From Pseudarthrobacter sp. ATCC 49987 (GTDB lineage: Bacteria; Actinomycetota; Actinomycetes; Actinomycetales; Micrococcaceae): a stretch of DNA of 64,000 bases. The DNA is taken from contig NZ_JAABNS010000001.1 in NCBI RefSeq assembly GCF_009928425.1, positions 2,480,001 through 2,544,000 on the forward strand. Direction: 5' to 3'. Of the stretch, positions 30,801 to 37,383 are shown in pieces. The stretch's first letter is position 1. Every line of letters starts with the position of its first letter. The notes under the pieces are model-generated. The model had not been told where the DNA came from. It was given only the letters and a program-made list of their open reading frames with translations, and did no database searches. Position numbers and translations under genes: made by a program.

Positions 30801-31070
30801 AACCCGCGACGGATAATTCAACCGGCCCACCGCATTCTTGGACTTCGACACCACCCACACGCCACCATCATTCAGCTCCACCTCCGTGGTCTTGAACCCC
30901 GGATAAATGATGGCACCGGCAACCAGCACGGCGGAGGCGGCAACGAGGCCGGTCCCGGCCATGAGGCGCCGCTGGCGGTCGGTCAGGGGACGGGTGAAGG
31001 GGACAGCCTGCGGGCGCGCCGGACCCGTCCGGCGGCTTTTGGGCCGCAGGGCTGCAAGGAAGGTCTTCAT
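24864..31070 (-). CDS. Giant membrane-anchored Ig/cadherin-like and fibronectin-III surface protein, copy 2, 2068 aa
   Basis: A paralogue of the next gene with the same architecture: a basic N-terminus, a transmembrane anchor (about 38-60), a propeller-like domain, a chain of cadherin-like Ca-loop modules ([25 protein letters not shown]), several Fn3 modules (VNWSEPNTNGDAIKNYYV) and a Cys-containing C-terminal domain with WYYIM and WIDSRH strands. The ATG at 31070 (MKTFLAALRPK) is preceded by a G-rich stretch; another ATG twelve codons earlier is possible. It is the first gene of the cluster; the 157 nt upstream hold an AT-rich patch (31140-31170) with a repeated CTATCG that may contain the promoter. 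The ends of the two proteins differ, which suggests different ligands. Confidence 0.84.
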   Translation of the reverse strand: MKTFLAALRPKSRRTGPARPQAVPFTRPLTDRQRRLMAGTGLVAASAVLVAGAIIYPGFKTTEVELNDGGVWVVSKSKNAVGRLNYPSRVLDGAVTPASATFDVLQDAGTVFVDDSAGSTLNQVSAAQMRLGGDKKLPGSAVVSFGSKVISVTDAAKGTVWALSPATVNGFDAENSEPVLAGSAGTVSAVGADDRIYSADPKSGQVTVTSVDADGGRTDAKVSTWEGLKGAGDLQLAVVGDAPVVLDAGRGKLFLPGGRELALAEARDAKLQLSGPAADAVAIATPKALLRQPLDGSTAKTVTFGGQGVPAAPVQLAGCVHAAWSGANKYVRECVNDADDKTVDVPKASASPSYVFRVNRDLVVLNDVNSGNVWLVNQNMQLVNNWDDVIPPQQTSDDADKDSADEVQQTVLPDRTKPNSPPAAKPDTFGVRAGKTTILPVLDNDTDPDGDILTVRTPDPLKSGLLAPIYGATGFQVSVGADKTGSETFKYTVDDGRGLSASADVTLNIVPPGENTAPRQKPNRNTTLVVQSGKIVSQNILTDWIDPDGDDLFVVGAASSDPRDQVKVRPDGLLSFQDAGSEPGRKTVTVTVSDGRSSTEGKVTVDVRAAGALPPIANADHLVAVAGVDTVIAPLKNDSDPQGGALRLAQVTPDGNSTATMGADQQTFTFNSTAQGAHYVSYLVTNGPASAQQLVRVDVVPGGGDGAPVAVRDTALLPSGGSVLVDVLGNDSDPSGGVLVVQSVTAADGLPVSVAVLDHSVVRITDVRAQGQLSVKYTISNGKSSASGEIAVLVVPAPSKLQAPQAKPDEATVRAGDVVTIPVLENDTDPNGGKLTLEPVLAQQPDAADGRIFTAGGVLRFIAGEVPKTAYAIYKVTNASGQSDSQQVTIRIRARDDERNTRPEPKNLTARVVAGMTVRIPVPLDGVDTDGDSVQLTGVDKAPAMGTAVVKDGYLEFTAAGNAAGTDTFSYRVRDRIGAENTGTVIVGIAPQEANNQKPIAVDDAVDVRPGRKIAVEALQNDSDPDGDPISLVGNGFEARPELGVEAAEGGKVLLTAPGAAGNESVSYKIQDDKKAQGSAVIRVRVSPDAALKLPVAKDDVVTPAETLGKSAVDVPVLKNDSDPDGVAAELKISLPDGNPNARVGDGSVRVALAPKDQLVPYTVTDVDGQSATAVIWVPGQGEQHPTLVKTDVVEVMAGKQIDLDLNDYVRVREGRTPRITQVDNVRVQGADPQNVVAGNGSALRYAALKDYVGPGSVTFEVTDGTGPDDPQGLKSTLSIITKVLPDPNANRPPSFSGATLDVPKAESASLELGNLAKDVDSGDQEKLTFELDGTLPEGFKASVDGGTLQVTADSAKAAGWKGSIPLKVTDGGSEPVKASITATVVASNRPLPVANEDVIEKANAGKTETINVLANDFNPFSDTPLKIVAATVETGSAAGQPAIAGDSITLTPAAGFKGVMVVRYTVMDKTDDVSRQTDGRVRITVRDKPDAPSAPSATDVRSRTAVLKWAPPSDNGATITKYTVRSSGFSQDCATTTCTLSGLTNDVKYVFTVTATNEVGESVPSPASNEIRPDEKPSPPEAPTVKAGDKNMVIAWPAAKSEGSAVKNYNLEISPPPASGIAVKNGVAGLSYTWPGLTNGVRYKVRAQAVNELGPSDWGQYSAEDNPAGVPAAPAAPTTSVASAVGTSNQLKVNWSEPNTNGDAIKNYYVTMSGGGGTTQTQMVAGTVRTANFTANNSETGYTFTVQAENKAGKGGVSAASAPRRATGKLGQVSGVSATAADTGGAGRAVVINFRELDAAGRNGSQPGEVSYTYYASPSGKTGGITPGQKVGGFTNGAATTITVTANSSVAPSSDASTGATATPYGAPGTPSASGQNGAENQRNLSFSWSSPSTTTNDVAYTQISIDNGGWERVAASGSRTVNTGGFSEPHQIRVQTVNSLGTGGAIASASAQSGTEKTRWTTRLNSGMYRSCTDLPGATSYDNSQPGNFTCDGQGGTDRPWMGASDVFDIMCWKPHGTPYSGNGEWYYIMRGSPNQTRWIDSRHTTIGPPGQSGVPLCTFPVGATP
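29896..30914. repeat. Copy B of the near-identical 1.02-kb block shared by the two giant genes
   Basis: Partner of 23540-24558; see that entry. Its codon choice (many TTG, GCG, GAT and GGG codons on the coding strand) differs from the flanking parts of the same gene, which prefer CTG, GCC and GAC. Confidence 0.93.
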
Positions 31071-31145
31071 GTGTGCTGTGTCCCCCCAGAAGGTCACGGC
31101 CACCACGCAGGGCGCATCGCCCGTGTTGGTGCCGGATATCCTCGA

Positions 31146-31165
31146 CTATCGCATATTAGCTATCG
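31146..31165. promoter_or_regulatory. AT-rich candidate control region upstream of the giant-protein/MoxR/kinase cluster
   Basis: CTATCG occurs at 31146-31151 and again at 31160-31165, 14 bp apart, within the only AT-rich patch of the 157-nt gap. Read on the minus strand it holds TAATAT, a possible -10. No clear -35 was found, so this is a weak call. Confidence 0.3.
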
Positions 31166-31227
31166 ATTAGAGAAACCCCGGCGGAGCCGAGCCCGGCGGG
31201 CCCGGCATCGGCGCAGGTCAGGGGCGG

Positions 31228-32604
31228 TTAGTCCAGGACCAGGCCGCGGCCGCTGCCGCGCTGCAGCTGGACTGGGTGGATTTCACCGAAGCCGCGGACA
31301 TCCTCGGCCGGCCGCGGCAGCAGGACGAATCGTTCGTCGTTTTCGAGCGCGGCGGCGGTCATCGAGTCCACCAGCACCGTTCCGGGATCCGCCAGTGCCG
31401 TGAGCCTGGCGGCCAGGTTGACCGTAGGCCCGTAGATGTCGCCCAGGCGGGAGAGGATGCGGCCCCAGACCATGGCGACGCGCGCCTCGGGCAGGATTTC
31501 GTCTTCAGTGAAGGCCTGGCACAGGGCCAGGGAGATTTCGGCCCCGGCGGCCGGGGTTTCCGCAATGTAGAGGACTTCGTCGCCCACCGTCTTGACGAGG
31601 CGGCCGCCGCCCACGGAGATGATCTCGGCGCATTTGTTCTCGAAGCGCTGCACCAGTTGGGCAAGGGTCTTTTCGTTCATGCGGCGGGACAGGCTCGTGT
31701 AGGAAACCAGGTCCGCGAAGCCGACCGCCCGGGCCAGCGGCAGCGGCGCGTCGTCCTCGTCGCCTTCGCGGCCTTCCTCGCTGGACGCCAGTCCGGCCTC
31801 GGCGCGCACGGCGAGCCGCTGGACACCGGCGTTGAGCTGGCGGCGCCAGGAGTAGAGCAGCATTTCCTCCATCGCGTCCACGAGTGAGGGCAGCTCGCTG
31901 ACCAGCCGCTTGCGCGCCACGGCGTCGGTGACGCCCTGCTGGTGGACCATGTCCTCGACAAGGGCTTCGATCTGCCAGACCACCATGCGGTCCGTCATCT
32001 GGCCGATGGCCCGGGTAACGGATATCGCGGCCTCCTCGGTGAGCCTGCCGGACCGGACCTGGTCCACGATGGTGTTCAGCGCGGCCTGGTCGCGTTCGGT
32101 GAAGGCAACGTCCTCGTCGCCGATGTTGGGAAAGCCGAGGGCGCGCCAGAGTTTGCGGGCGGAGAGCAGTGACAGGCCTGCGCCGGCGGCGACTTCACGA
32201 CGGCGGAGCTTGCGTTCCCCGCCGAGCAGCCGCTGCTCGAGGGCCTTCAGCGCGATGCGCTCGGCGGACATGGTGCCGGTGGGAGGAGCGACGGCGGTGC
32301 CCGCGTCTGCGGCCGTCGTGTCAGCGGAGTCGGCGGCGGCGGGTTCTGCGGCCGTTGCGTCAGCGGCGTCATCCGTCCTCGGCTCTACCGTGACGTCAGT
32401 GTCCGCGGAGTCGGGAAACCATGCCTCGGAGTTGGCATCGGCGTCGCTGTCTTCCTCTGGGACTTCCTCGGGGACTTCACCGCCGTCGGCGACGGCATCG
32501 AGGACGGCTGCTTCGAGACTGGCGGTCTCGACGAAGGCATCCGAAAAATGCGACGGCTCGTCGGCCAGCAGTCCGGTGTCCCGGTGATCGTTCTCAGCGC
32601 TCAT
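31228..32604 (-). CDS. Class III adenylate/guanylate cyclase with N-terminal regulatory domain (Rv1264-like), 458 aa
   Basis: An acidic, disordered N-terminus (about 1-115) is followed by a helical region (LRRREVAAGAGLSLLSARKL and on) resembling the pH-responsive regulatory domain of mycobacterial Rv1264, and a class III cyclase catalytic domain (about 290-440). Metal-binding aspartates are visible in GFADLVSYT and VGDEVLY, and the transition-state Asn/Arg in NLAARL. It makes a cyclic nucleotide, probably cAMP, in the cytoplasm. The ATG at 32604 is chosen for the GAAGGTGG upstream; it overlaps the PH-domain gene by 11 nt. It is the last gene of the birA-PH-cyclase operon. Confidence 0.9.
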   Translation of the reverse strand: MSAENDHRDTGLLADEPSHFSDAFVETASLEAAVLDAVADGGEVPEEVPEEDSDADANSEAWFPDSADTDVTVEPRTDDAADATAAEPAAADSADTTAADAGTAVAPPTGTMSAERIALKALEQRLLGGERKLRRREVAAGAGLSLLSARKLWRALGFPNIGDEDVAFTERDQAALNTIVDQVRSGRLTEEAAISVTRAIGQMTDRMVVWQIEALVEDMVHQQGVTDAVARKRLVSELPSLVDAMEEMLLYSWRRQLNAGVQRLAVRAEAGLASSEEGREGDEDDAPLPLARAVGFADLVSYTSLSRRMNEKTLAQLVQRFENKCAEIISVGGGRLVKTVGDEVLYIAETPAAGAEISLALCQAFTEDEILPEARVAMVWGRILSRLGDIYGPTVNLAARLTALADPGTVLVDSMTAAALENDERFVLLPRPAEDVRGFGEIHPVQLQRGSGRGLVLD

Positions 32605-33199
32605 CTCTTCCACCTTCTCTCGTCTCCCACGGCCACGCCGCATCGGGGTTGTGCATCAGGTCCACGGCCCCAAGGACCTCCCGCGGGAGGTCGTCGACGG
32701 CGTCGAGGACAAAATTTCGGAACGTCGCGACCTCCGGGACGTCGGGGACCACCATGCTGGCAGGGTGCCCGGTTTCCAAGGATATATTCCCAGACCGCAA
32801 TACGCGTTGGAGCAACGACTGGTGGATGACCACATGACGAACGGTGGCCAGGGGAACCTGCTGGTCCCGCCGCCTGAGCATGCCGTAGCGGACAATGAGG
32901 CGCTGGCTGGTCAGGGTGTACTTCGTGGCGTGCCAGGTCATGGCCCGCGGCAGGCAGTAGCCCAGCAGCACCCAGGCGGCGATCGCAATGCAGATCCCGA
33001 TCAGCCACGGCGTCCACTCCTTCGTCTCCTTCGCGATGATCGGGGCCAGCTTGGCCGGGCCGCCCTTGACGATCCAGGCGCAGGCAAAAGCGGCGAGGGC
33101 GGGAACAGCGATGAACAGCAGCGCCGGAACGATCAGGGTCCGGGGCTGCGGCCGGGTCACCACAATCACTTGTTCGCCCGGGAGGAGCTCTTTACGCAT
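32594..33199 (-). CDS. PH-domain (bPH2/YdbT-type) membrane protein, 201 aa
   Basis: Two hydrophobic helices in the first half (about 25-45 and 65-90) precede a bacterial PH domain (YTLTSQRLIVRYGMLRRRDQQVPL ... in pieces: YTLTSQRLIV, RRRDQQVPLATV, GNISLETG). Such proteins are small inner-membrane proteins of unknown biochemical role. The start is the ATG at 33199, overlapping the biotin-ligase stop by 8 nt; longer frames upstream run into birA. It is expected to be co-transcribed with birA and the cyclase. Confidence 0.88.
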   Translation of the reverse strand: MRKELLPGEQVIVVTRPQPRTLIVPALLFIAVPALAAFACAWIVKGGPAKLAPIIAKETKEWTPWLIGICIAIAAWVLLGYCLPRAMTWHATKYTLTSQRLIVRYGMLRRRDQQVPLATVRHVVIHQSLLQRVLRSGNISLETGHPASMVVPDVPEVATFRNFVLDAVDDLPREVLGAVDLMHNPDAAWPWETREGGRDER

Positions 33200-34106
33200 A
33201 GCCGCTTTCGGCGCTGCCGGCGCTTCCCTCGCCCGGCGGCGTCCAGGGCCGGAGGTGCACAACGTCGCCGGCCGTCACCACGTGCTCGTGTCCCCCGGAG
33301 TCCACCACCATGAGGGAGCCATACTCGTCCAGCCGGGTGGCGTGCCCGATGATTTCGTGGTCGCCCGGGAGCTGGGCACGGACCTGCTTTCCCAGCGTCG
33401 TCAGCAGGTGTTCGACCCTTTTGTGCAGCGAGGGCCCGCCGGCAAGCCCGGCGGTGGGATCGCCGTCGGCGTTGCAGAAACCGCGGTAGAGCGTGGCGAA
33501 CCGGGACAGGTAGCTCTTGAGCAGCTCGGTCCGGTCCACCGTGGTCGGGTGTTCCAGCAGGACGGAGGTGGCCGTGGGCACGGGAAGTTCCGCCTCGGTG
33601 AGGGTGACGTTCAGTCCGGTCCCGAGGACGACGGGTGGCACGGCGCCTCCCTCCATGGGGCCCAGCTGGGCCAGGATACCGGCGATCTTCCGGCCGCGGA
33701 CCAGGACATCGTTGGGCCATTTGAGCTCCGCGGGTATTCCGGCTGTTTCCACCAGCGCCTCGCGCAGGGCAAGTGCCGCGAGCAGCGAGAGCCAGGAGTA
33801 GCTCTGGGTCGGCAGCGGGCGCCCCCCGGCGTTGACCGGGCGCAGCACCAGCGAGACCGAGACCGAGCCGCCGGGGGGCGCTTCCCAGCGGCGGTCGAGG
33901 CGGCCGCGGGCCGCGCTCTGGTATTCGGCGGTGAGCACGGTGAGGTCCGGATACGCGCGGGGATCCTCGACGACGCCGCGCAGCAGGTCCGCGTTGGTGG
34001 AGCCGGTGGAGTCCACCACCGTGAGCTGCGGAATGCCGTTGGCGGAGAGGAACGCCTCATCGCTGAGGGCGTTCACATCGAGGGGCGGACGGTCCGGGGC
34101 TTCCAT
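33192..34106 (-). CDS. birA: Biotin--[acetyl-CoA-carboxylase] ligase, 304 aa
   Basis: Attaches biotin to the Lys of the BCCP domain of acyl-CoA carboxylases, of which one is encoded at 56706-58559. Motifs: STGSTNADL, ARGRLDRRWEAPPGG (the biotinyl-AMP loop), KWPNDVLV with KIAGIL, and GTGLNV. There is no N-terminal DNA-binding domain, so it is monofunctional and not the biotin repressor. The ATG at 34106 lies 7 nt after a TAGGAT hexamer and has no Shine-Dalgarno sequence, which suggests a leaderless mRNA. It heads an operon with the PH and cyclase genes. Confidence 0.95.
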   Translation of the reverse strand: MEAPDRPPLDVNALSDEAFLSANGIPQLTVVDSTGSTNADLLRGVVEDPRAYPDLTVLTAEYQSAARGRLDRRWEAPPGGSVSVSLVLRPVNAGGRPLPTQSYSWLSLLAALALREALVETAGIPAELKWPNDVLVRGRKIAGILAQLGPMEGGAVPPVVLGTGLNVTLTEAELPVPTATSVLLEHPTTVDRTELLKSYLSRFATLYRGFCNADGDPTAGLAGGPSLHKRVEHLLTTLGKQVRAQLPGDHEIIGHATRLDEYGSLMVVDSGGHEHVVTAGDVVHLRPWTPPGEGSAGSAESGYA

Positions 34107-34162
34107 GCTTTGAATCCTACCGAGTTACCGCCCCGCAGTCTTCGGCACTGGCCGACGGTACG

Positions 34163-34242
34163 TCCCCACTTTTGAATGACGTCCCCGGCGGGTTGGGCCG
34201 AAACGCCGCTGAATTCCGGCGTCGAACCCGCCAAAGTGGGGA
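34163..34242. terminator. Nested hairpin between birA and the SDR gene
   Basis: Three nested pairs of arms: 34163-34172 with 34233-34242 (TCCCCACTTT/AAAGTGGGGA), 34187-34194 with 34225-34232, and 34203-34208 with 34217-34222. It lies downstream of the SDR gene (minus strand) and upstream of birA. It may be the SDR terminator or a mobile palindrome. Confidence 0.5.
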
Positions 34243-34291
34243 GATTCGGCGGCCCGGGCCGTCCCGTGGACCATGAGAAACCACAGGGAAC

Positions 34292-35197
34292 TCAGAGGAA
34301 GATGTCAGGGATCAGCCGGTCTTCCGGGGCGCCCAGGCTGTACGGGGTGAAGTCCGTGACCCCGGCGGCCGCAAGGACCTGCTCGTCGGTGTAGAAGTTG
34401 CCGCTCCAGCTGCCGGACTCCGGGATCGCGTTGCTGCTGGTCAGCACGGCGTGGGCCGCGTCCGCCATGATTTCGGGGCCGCGGGCGCCCTGGACGATTT
34501 TCTCGCCGCCCGGCATGTTGCGAATCGCGGCGGTGTTGATCAGGGTGCAGGGCCACAGCGAGTTCACGTTGATGCCGTCGATCTTCAGCTCCTCGGCGAG
34601 GCCCAGGGTGGTCAGGCTCATGCCGTACTTCGCCATCGTGTAGGCCAGGTGCATTCCGGCCCACTTGGGATCCAGGTTCAGCGGCGGGGAGAGCGTCAGG
34701 ATCTGGCCGGCGTCGGACTCGCGCAGCGCGGGCAGGGCGAGCTTGGAGAGCAGGAAGGTGCCGCGGACGTTGATGTCCTGCATCAGGTCGTAGCGCTTCA
34801 TGTCGACGTCGTCGGTCTTGGACAGGTCGATGGCGGAGGCGTTGTTGATGACGATGTCGATCCCGCCGAAGCGCTCGACGGCCGCGGCGACAGCGCCGGC
34901 GACGTCGGCGTCGTTGCGCACATCGCCGACCAGCGGCAGGGCCTGGCCGCCGGCTGCCTCGATCTGTTCGGCGGCGGAGTAGACCGTGCCTTCCAGCTTG
35001 GCGTGCGGCTGGCCGGTCTTGGCCATCAGGACGATGTTGGCACCGTCGCGGGCGGCTCGGGTGGCGATGGCCAGGCCGATGCCGCGGCTTCCGCCGGAGA
35101 TGAGGATGGTGCGGCCTTGGAGGGTACCGGCGGCCTGGTACGGCCCGGGCTGCCGGGAGTGCGGGGCGGCGGCCGAAGCGTCATTGCTCGAAGTCAT
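34292..35197 (-). CDS. Short-chain dehydrogenase/reductase (HSDL2-like), 301 aa
   Basis: Rossmann-fold oxidoreductase with the nucleotide motif SGGSRGIG (about 35-42), NNAS, and a catalytic Tyr-x-x-x-Lys in YTMAKYG; the Ser that normally sits ahead of it is in the LSPPLNL stretch. The product resembles hydroxysteroid dehydrogenase-like 2 proteins, acting on an unknown alcohol or ketone, possibly in lipid metabolism. The ATG at 35197 is six bases from a TAGAGT -10 and lacks a Shine-Dalgarno site. It is divergent from acyl-CoA carboxylase, and an inverted repeat sits over its promoter. Confidence 0.88.
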   Translation of the reverse strand: MTSSNDASAAAPHSRQPGPYQAAGTLQGRTILISGGSRGIGLAIATRAARDGANIVLMAKTGQPHAKLEGTVYSAAEQIEAAGGQALPLVGDVRNDADVAGAVAAAVERFGGIDIVINNASAIDLSKTDDVDMKRYDLMQDINVRGTFLLSKLALPALRESDAGQILTLSPPLNLDPKWAGMHLAYTMAKYGMSLTTLGLAEELKIDGINVNSLWPCTLINTAAIRNMPGGEKIVQGARGPEIMADAAHAVLTSSNAIPESGSWSGNFYTDEQVLAAAGVTDFTPYSLGAPEDRLIPDIFL

Positions 35198-35203
35198 GAG
35201 GAC

Positions 35204-35236
35204 ACTCTAGCCGACCCATGTTACTGGCGGGTAACA
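35204..35236 (-). promoter_or_regulatory. Promoter with TGTTAC-N6-GTAACA operator for the SDR gene
   Basis: On the minus strand TAGAGT (35204-35209) is six bases before the ATG. A perfect 6-bp inverted repeat at 35219-35224 and 35231-35236, spacer TGGCGG, covers the place expected for the -35. This geometry fits a TetR-type repressor site. Confidence 0.6.
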
Positions 35237-35344
35237 TTGACGCGCCGCGGGGCGTGTACCTCCAAGGGGCAGGAGCGTCACGGGCGTCCGGACAACGTCT
35301 GCCAGCCCCCACGTGGCGGTGCCGGTGGGATTCGGGCCGAATAT

Positions 35345-35359
35345 TGTAGGTTTTCTACA
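35345..35359. promoter_or_regulatory. TGTAG-N5-CTACA inverted repeat upstream of the carboxylase beta gene
   Basis: Perfect 5-bp arms with spacer GTTTT, centred about 150 nt before the start codon. The same TGTAG-N5-CTACA core, with longer arms, is upstream of the biotin-carboxylase gene (56595-56617). The rest of the 307-nt gap 35198-35504 has no gene that I can see. Confidence 0.6.
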
Positions 35360-35504
35360 GCGGCATGGGCCAATAGCCTCACTAGACTTGCCATCAAGGC
35401 CCGGCTTTTGTGGATACCAGCTAAAGCGCCGCGCGGACAGGGCCACAGCACCATAAGCACCACACGATTCAGCAGAACATCAGCTACAGAGCCGGAGACA
35501 CTTG

Positions 35505-37088
35505 ATGAGCCACGATCTGACCACGACCGCGGGAAAGATTGCCGATTTCCGCGACCGCCAGGCCCGTGCTGAGCAGCCCTCCGGCCCGGAAGCGATCGAG
35601 AAGCAGCACGCACGGGGCAAAAACACTGCCCGCGAGCGCATCGACCTGCTGCTGGACGCCGGCTCCTTCGTCGAGTTCGATGCCCTCGCCGTGCACCGCT
35701 CCACCGCCTTCGGTATGGAAAAGAAGAAGCCGCTGGGCGACGGCCTGGTCTCGGGCTACGGCACGGTGGACGGCAGGCCCGTGGCTGTCTACAGCCAGGA
35801 CTTCTCCGTCTACGGCGGCTCGCTGAGCCAGGTCAACGGCGAGAAGATCGTCAAGGTCCAGGAGTTCGCGCTGCGCAACGGCTGCCCCGTGGTGGGCATC
35901 CTCGACGGCGGCGGCGCCCGCATCCAGGAAGGCGTCGCCTCGCTGGCGATGTTCGCGGACATCTTCCGCAACAACGTCCACGCCTCCGGTGTTGTCCCGC
36001 AGATCTCCCTCATCATGGGCCCCTCCGCCGGCGGCGCGGCCTACTCCCCCGCCCTGACTGACTACGTGGTCATGGTGGACAAGACCTCGCACATGTTCAT
36101 CACCGGCCCGGACGTCATCAAGACCGTCACGGGTGAGGACGTCGACATGGAGACCCTCGGCGGCGCGCGGCAGCACAACGCCAACACCGGAACCTCCACC
36201 TACCTCGCCTCCGACGAGGCCGACGCCGTCGAATTCGTCCGCGAACTCCTGGACTTCCTGCCGTCCAACAACCTCGCAGAGGCCCCCGTGCTGGAGCACT
36301 CCCAGGAGCTGGAACTCGACGACGAGGACCTCGCCCTGGACGCGCTGATCCCGGACTCGGCCAACCAGCCGTACGACATGCGCAAGGTCATCGAGCAGAT
36401 TGTGGACGACGCACACTTCCTGGAGATGCAGTCCCTCTACGCGCCGAACGTCATGATCGGCTACGGCCGGGTCGAGGGCCACACCGTGGGCATTGTGGCC
36501 AACCAGCCGATGCAGTTTGCCGGCACGCTGGACATCGCCGCCTCGGAGAAGGCGGCACGTTTTGTCCGGCACTGCGACGCCTTCAACATCCCGATCATCA
36601 CGCTCGTGGACGTGCCGGGATTCCTGCCGGGCAAGGACCAGGAGTTCCAGGGCATCATCCGCCGTGGCGCGAAGCTGCTCTATGCCTACGCCGAGGCCAC
36701 CGTGCCGAAGCTGACCGTCATCACCCGCAAGGCATACGGCGGGGCGTACATCGTGATGGGCTCCAAGAAGCTCGGCGCCGACCTGAACCTGGCCTGGCCC
36801 ACCGCGCAGATCGGCGTCATGGGCGCCCAGGGCGCGGTCAACATCCTGTACCGCCGCGAACTCGCCGCGGTCGCGGAGGCCGGCGGCGACGTCGACGCCA
36901 AGCGCGCCGAGGTCATCCGGCAGTACGAGGAGGAGCTTCTCAACCCCTACCAGGCTGCCCAGCTCGGCTACGTCGACGCCGTCATTGCCCCGTCCGAGAC
37001 CCGGGTCCAGATCATCAAGGGCCTGCGTGCCCTGCGGGACAAGCGCGCCAGCCTGCCCGCCAAAAAGCACGGGAACATCCCGCTGTGA
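35505..37088 (+). CDS. accD5: Acyl-CoA carboxylase beta subunit (carboxyltransferase), 527 aa
   Basis: Transfers CO2 from carboxybiotin to acetyl- or propionyl-CoA, giving malonyl- or methylmalonyl-CoA. The crotonase-fold N and C carboxyltransferase halves are complete; hallmarks are [22 protein letters not shown] and VDVPGFLPG with the [13 protein letters not shown] segment. Length is typical for AccD5/PccB. ATG 35505 is preferred, with GGAG 7 nt upstream; an adjacent in-frame TTG exists. The next gene, the epsilon subunit, overlaps by 4 nt. The gene symbol follows mycobacterial naming; substrate preference cannot be read from sequence alone. Confidence 0.93.
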   Translation: MSHDLTTTAGKIADFRDRQARAEQPSGPEAIEKQHARGKNTARERIDLLLDAGSFVEFDALAVHRSTAFGMEKKKPLGDGLVSGYGTVDGRPVAVYSQDFSVYGGSLSQVNGEKIVKVQEFALRNGCPVVGILDGGGARIQEGVASLAMFADIFRNNVHASGVVPQISLIMGPSAGGAAYSPALTDYVVMVDKTSHMFITGPDVIKTVTGEDVDMETLGGARQHNANTGTSTYLASDEADAVEFVRELLDFLPSNNLAEAPVLEHSQELELDDEDLALDALIPDSANQPYDMRKVIEQIVDDAHFLEMQSLYAPNVMIGYGRVEGHTVGIVANQPMQFAGTLDIAASEKAARFVRHCDAFNIPIITLVDVPGFLPGKDQEFQGIIRRGAKLLYAYAEATVPKLTVITRKAYGGAYIVMGSKKLGADLNLAWPTAQIGVMGAQGAVNILYRRELAAVAEAGGDVDAKRAEVIRQYEEELLNPYQAAQLGYVDAVIAPSETRVQIIKGLRALRDKRASLPAKKHGNIPL

Positions 37089-37330
37089 CGTCGGCGGATC
37101 CGGCGGCCGGGCCCGCCGACAACCAGCCGGCGGAGCAGCCCCTGCTCGCCGTCACCAAGGGCGAGCCGACGCCGGAGGAGCTCGCGGCCCTGACCGCCGT
37201 CGTACTGTCCCTGGGCAGCGGCGGAGGGGCCGCCCCGGAAAAGCCGAGCGTCCGGCACTGGATCCGCCGGCAGCAGCTGCAGCTGGCACCGAAGCCGGGC
37301 CCCGGCTCGTGGAAACGCAGCCGCGGCTAG
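37085..37330 (+). CDS. accE: Acyl-CoA carboxylase epsilon subunit (AccE-like), 81 aa
   Basis: A small actinobacterial subunit that stabilises the complex of biotin-carboxylase and carboxyltransferase subunits. The N-terminus is Ala/Pro-rich and disordered; the recognisable part is [15 protein letters not shown] followed by a basic C-terminal tail (RHWIRRQQ). It starts with GTG overlapping the beta-subunit stop (GTGA), showing translational coupling. Low overall conservation is normal for this family; position and the [10 protein letters not shown] motif support the call. Confidence 0.85.
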   Translation: MTSADPAAGPADNQPAEQPLLAVTKGEPTPEELAALTAVVLSLGSGGGAAPEKPSVRHWIRRQQLQLAPKPGPGSWKRSRG

Positions 37331-37347
37331 GAAAAGTTCAGTAACCC

Positions 37348-37376
37348 TTTCATAACTGGCGCGGCCCGGCTAGTGT
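37348..37376 (+). promoter_or_regulatory. Leaderless-type promoter of the DUF885 gene
   Basis: TTTCAT (37348-37353), a 17-nt spacer and TAGTGT (37371-37376) end seven bases before the GTG at 37384, which leaves no room for a ribosome site. Confidence 0.6.
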
Positions 37377-37383
37377 CTTTCGG

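Noticed and set aside
23540..30914. Sequence or assembly duplication error to explain the identical blocks
   Set aside because: The blocks carry about 21 scattered differences, including amino-acid changes, and the flanks differ clearly, so this looks like true paralogy with homogenisation.
35484..37070. Minus-strand open frame over the acyl-CoA carboxylase beta gene
   Set aside because: The plus strand encodes a full-length carboxyltransferase; the antisense frame has no domain.
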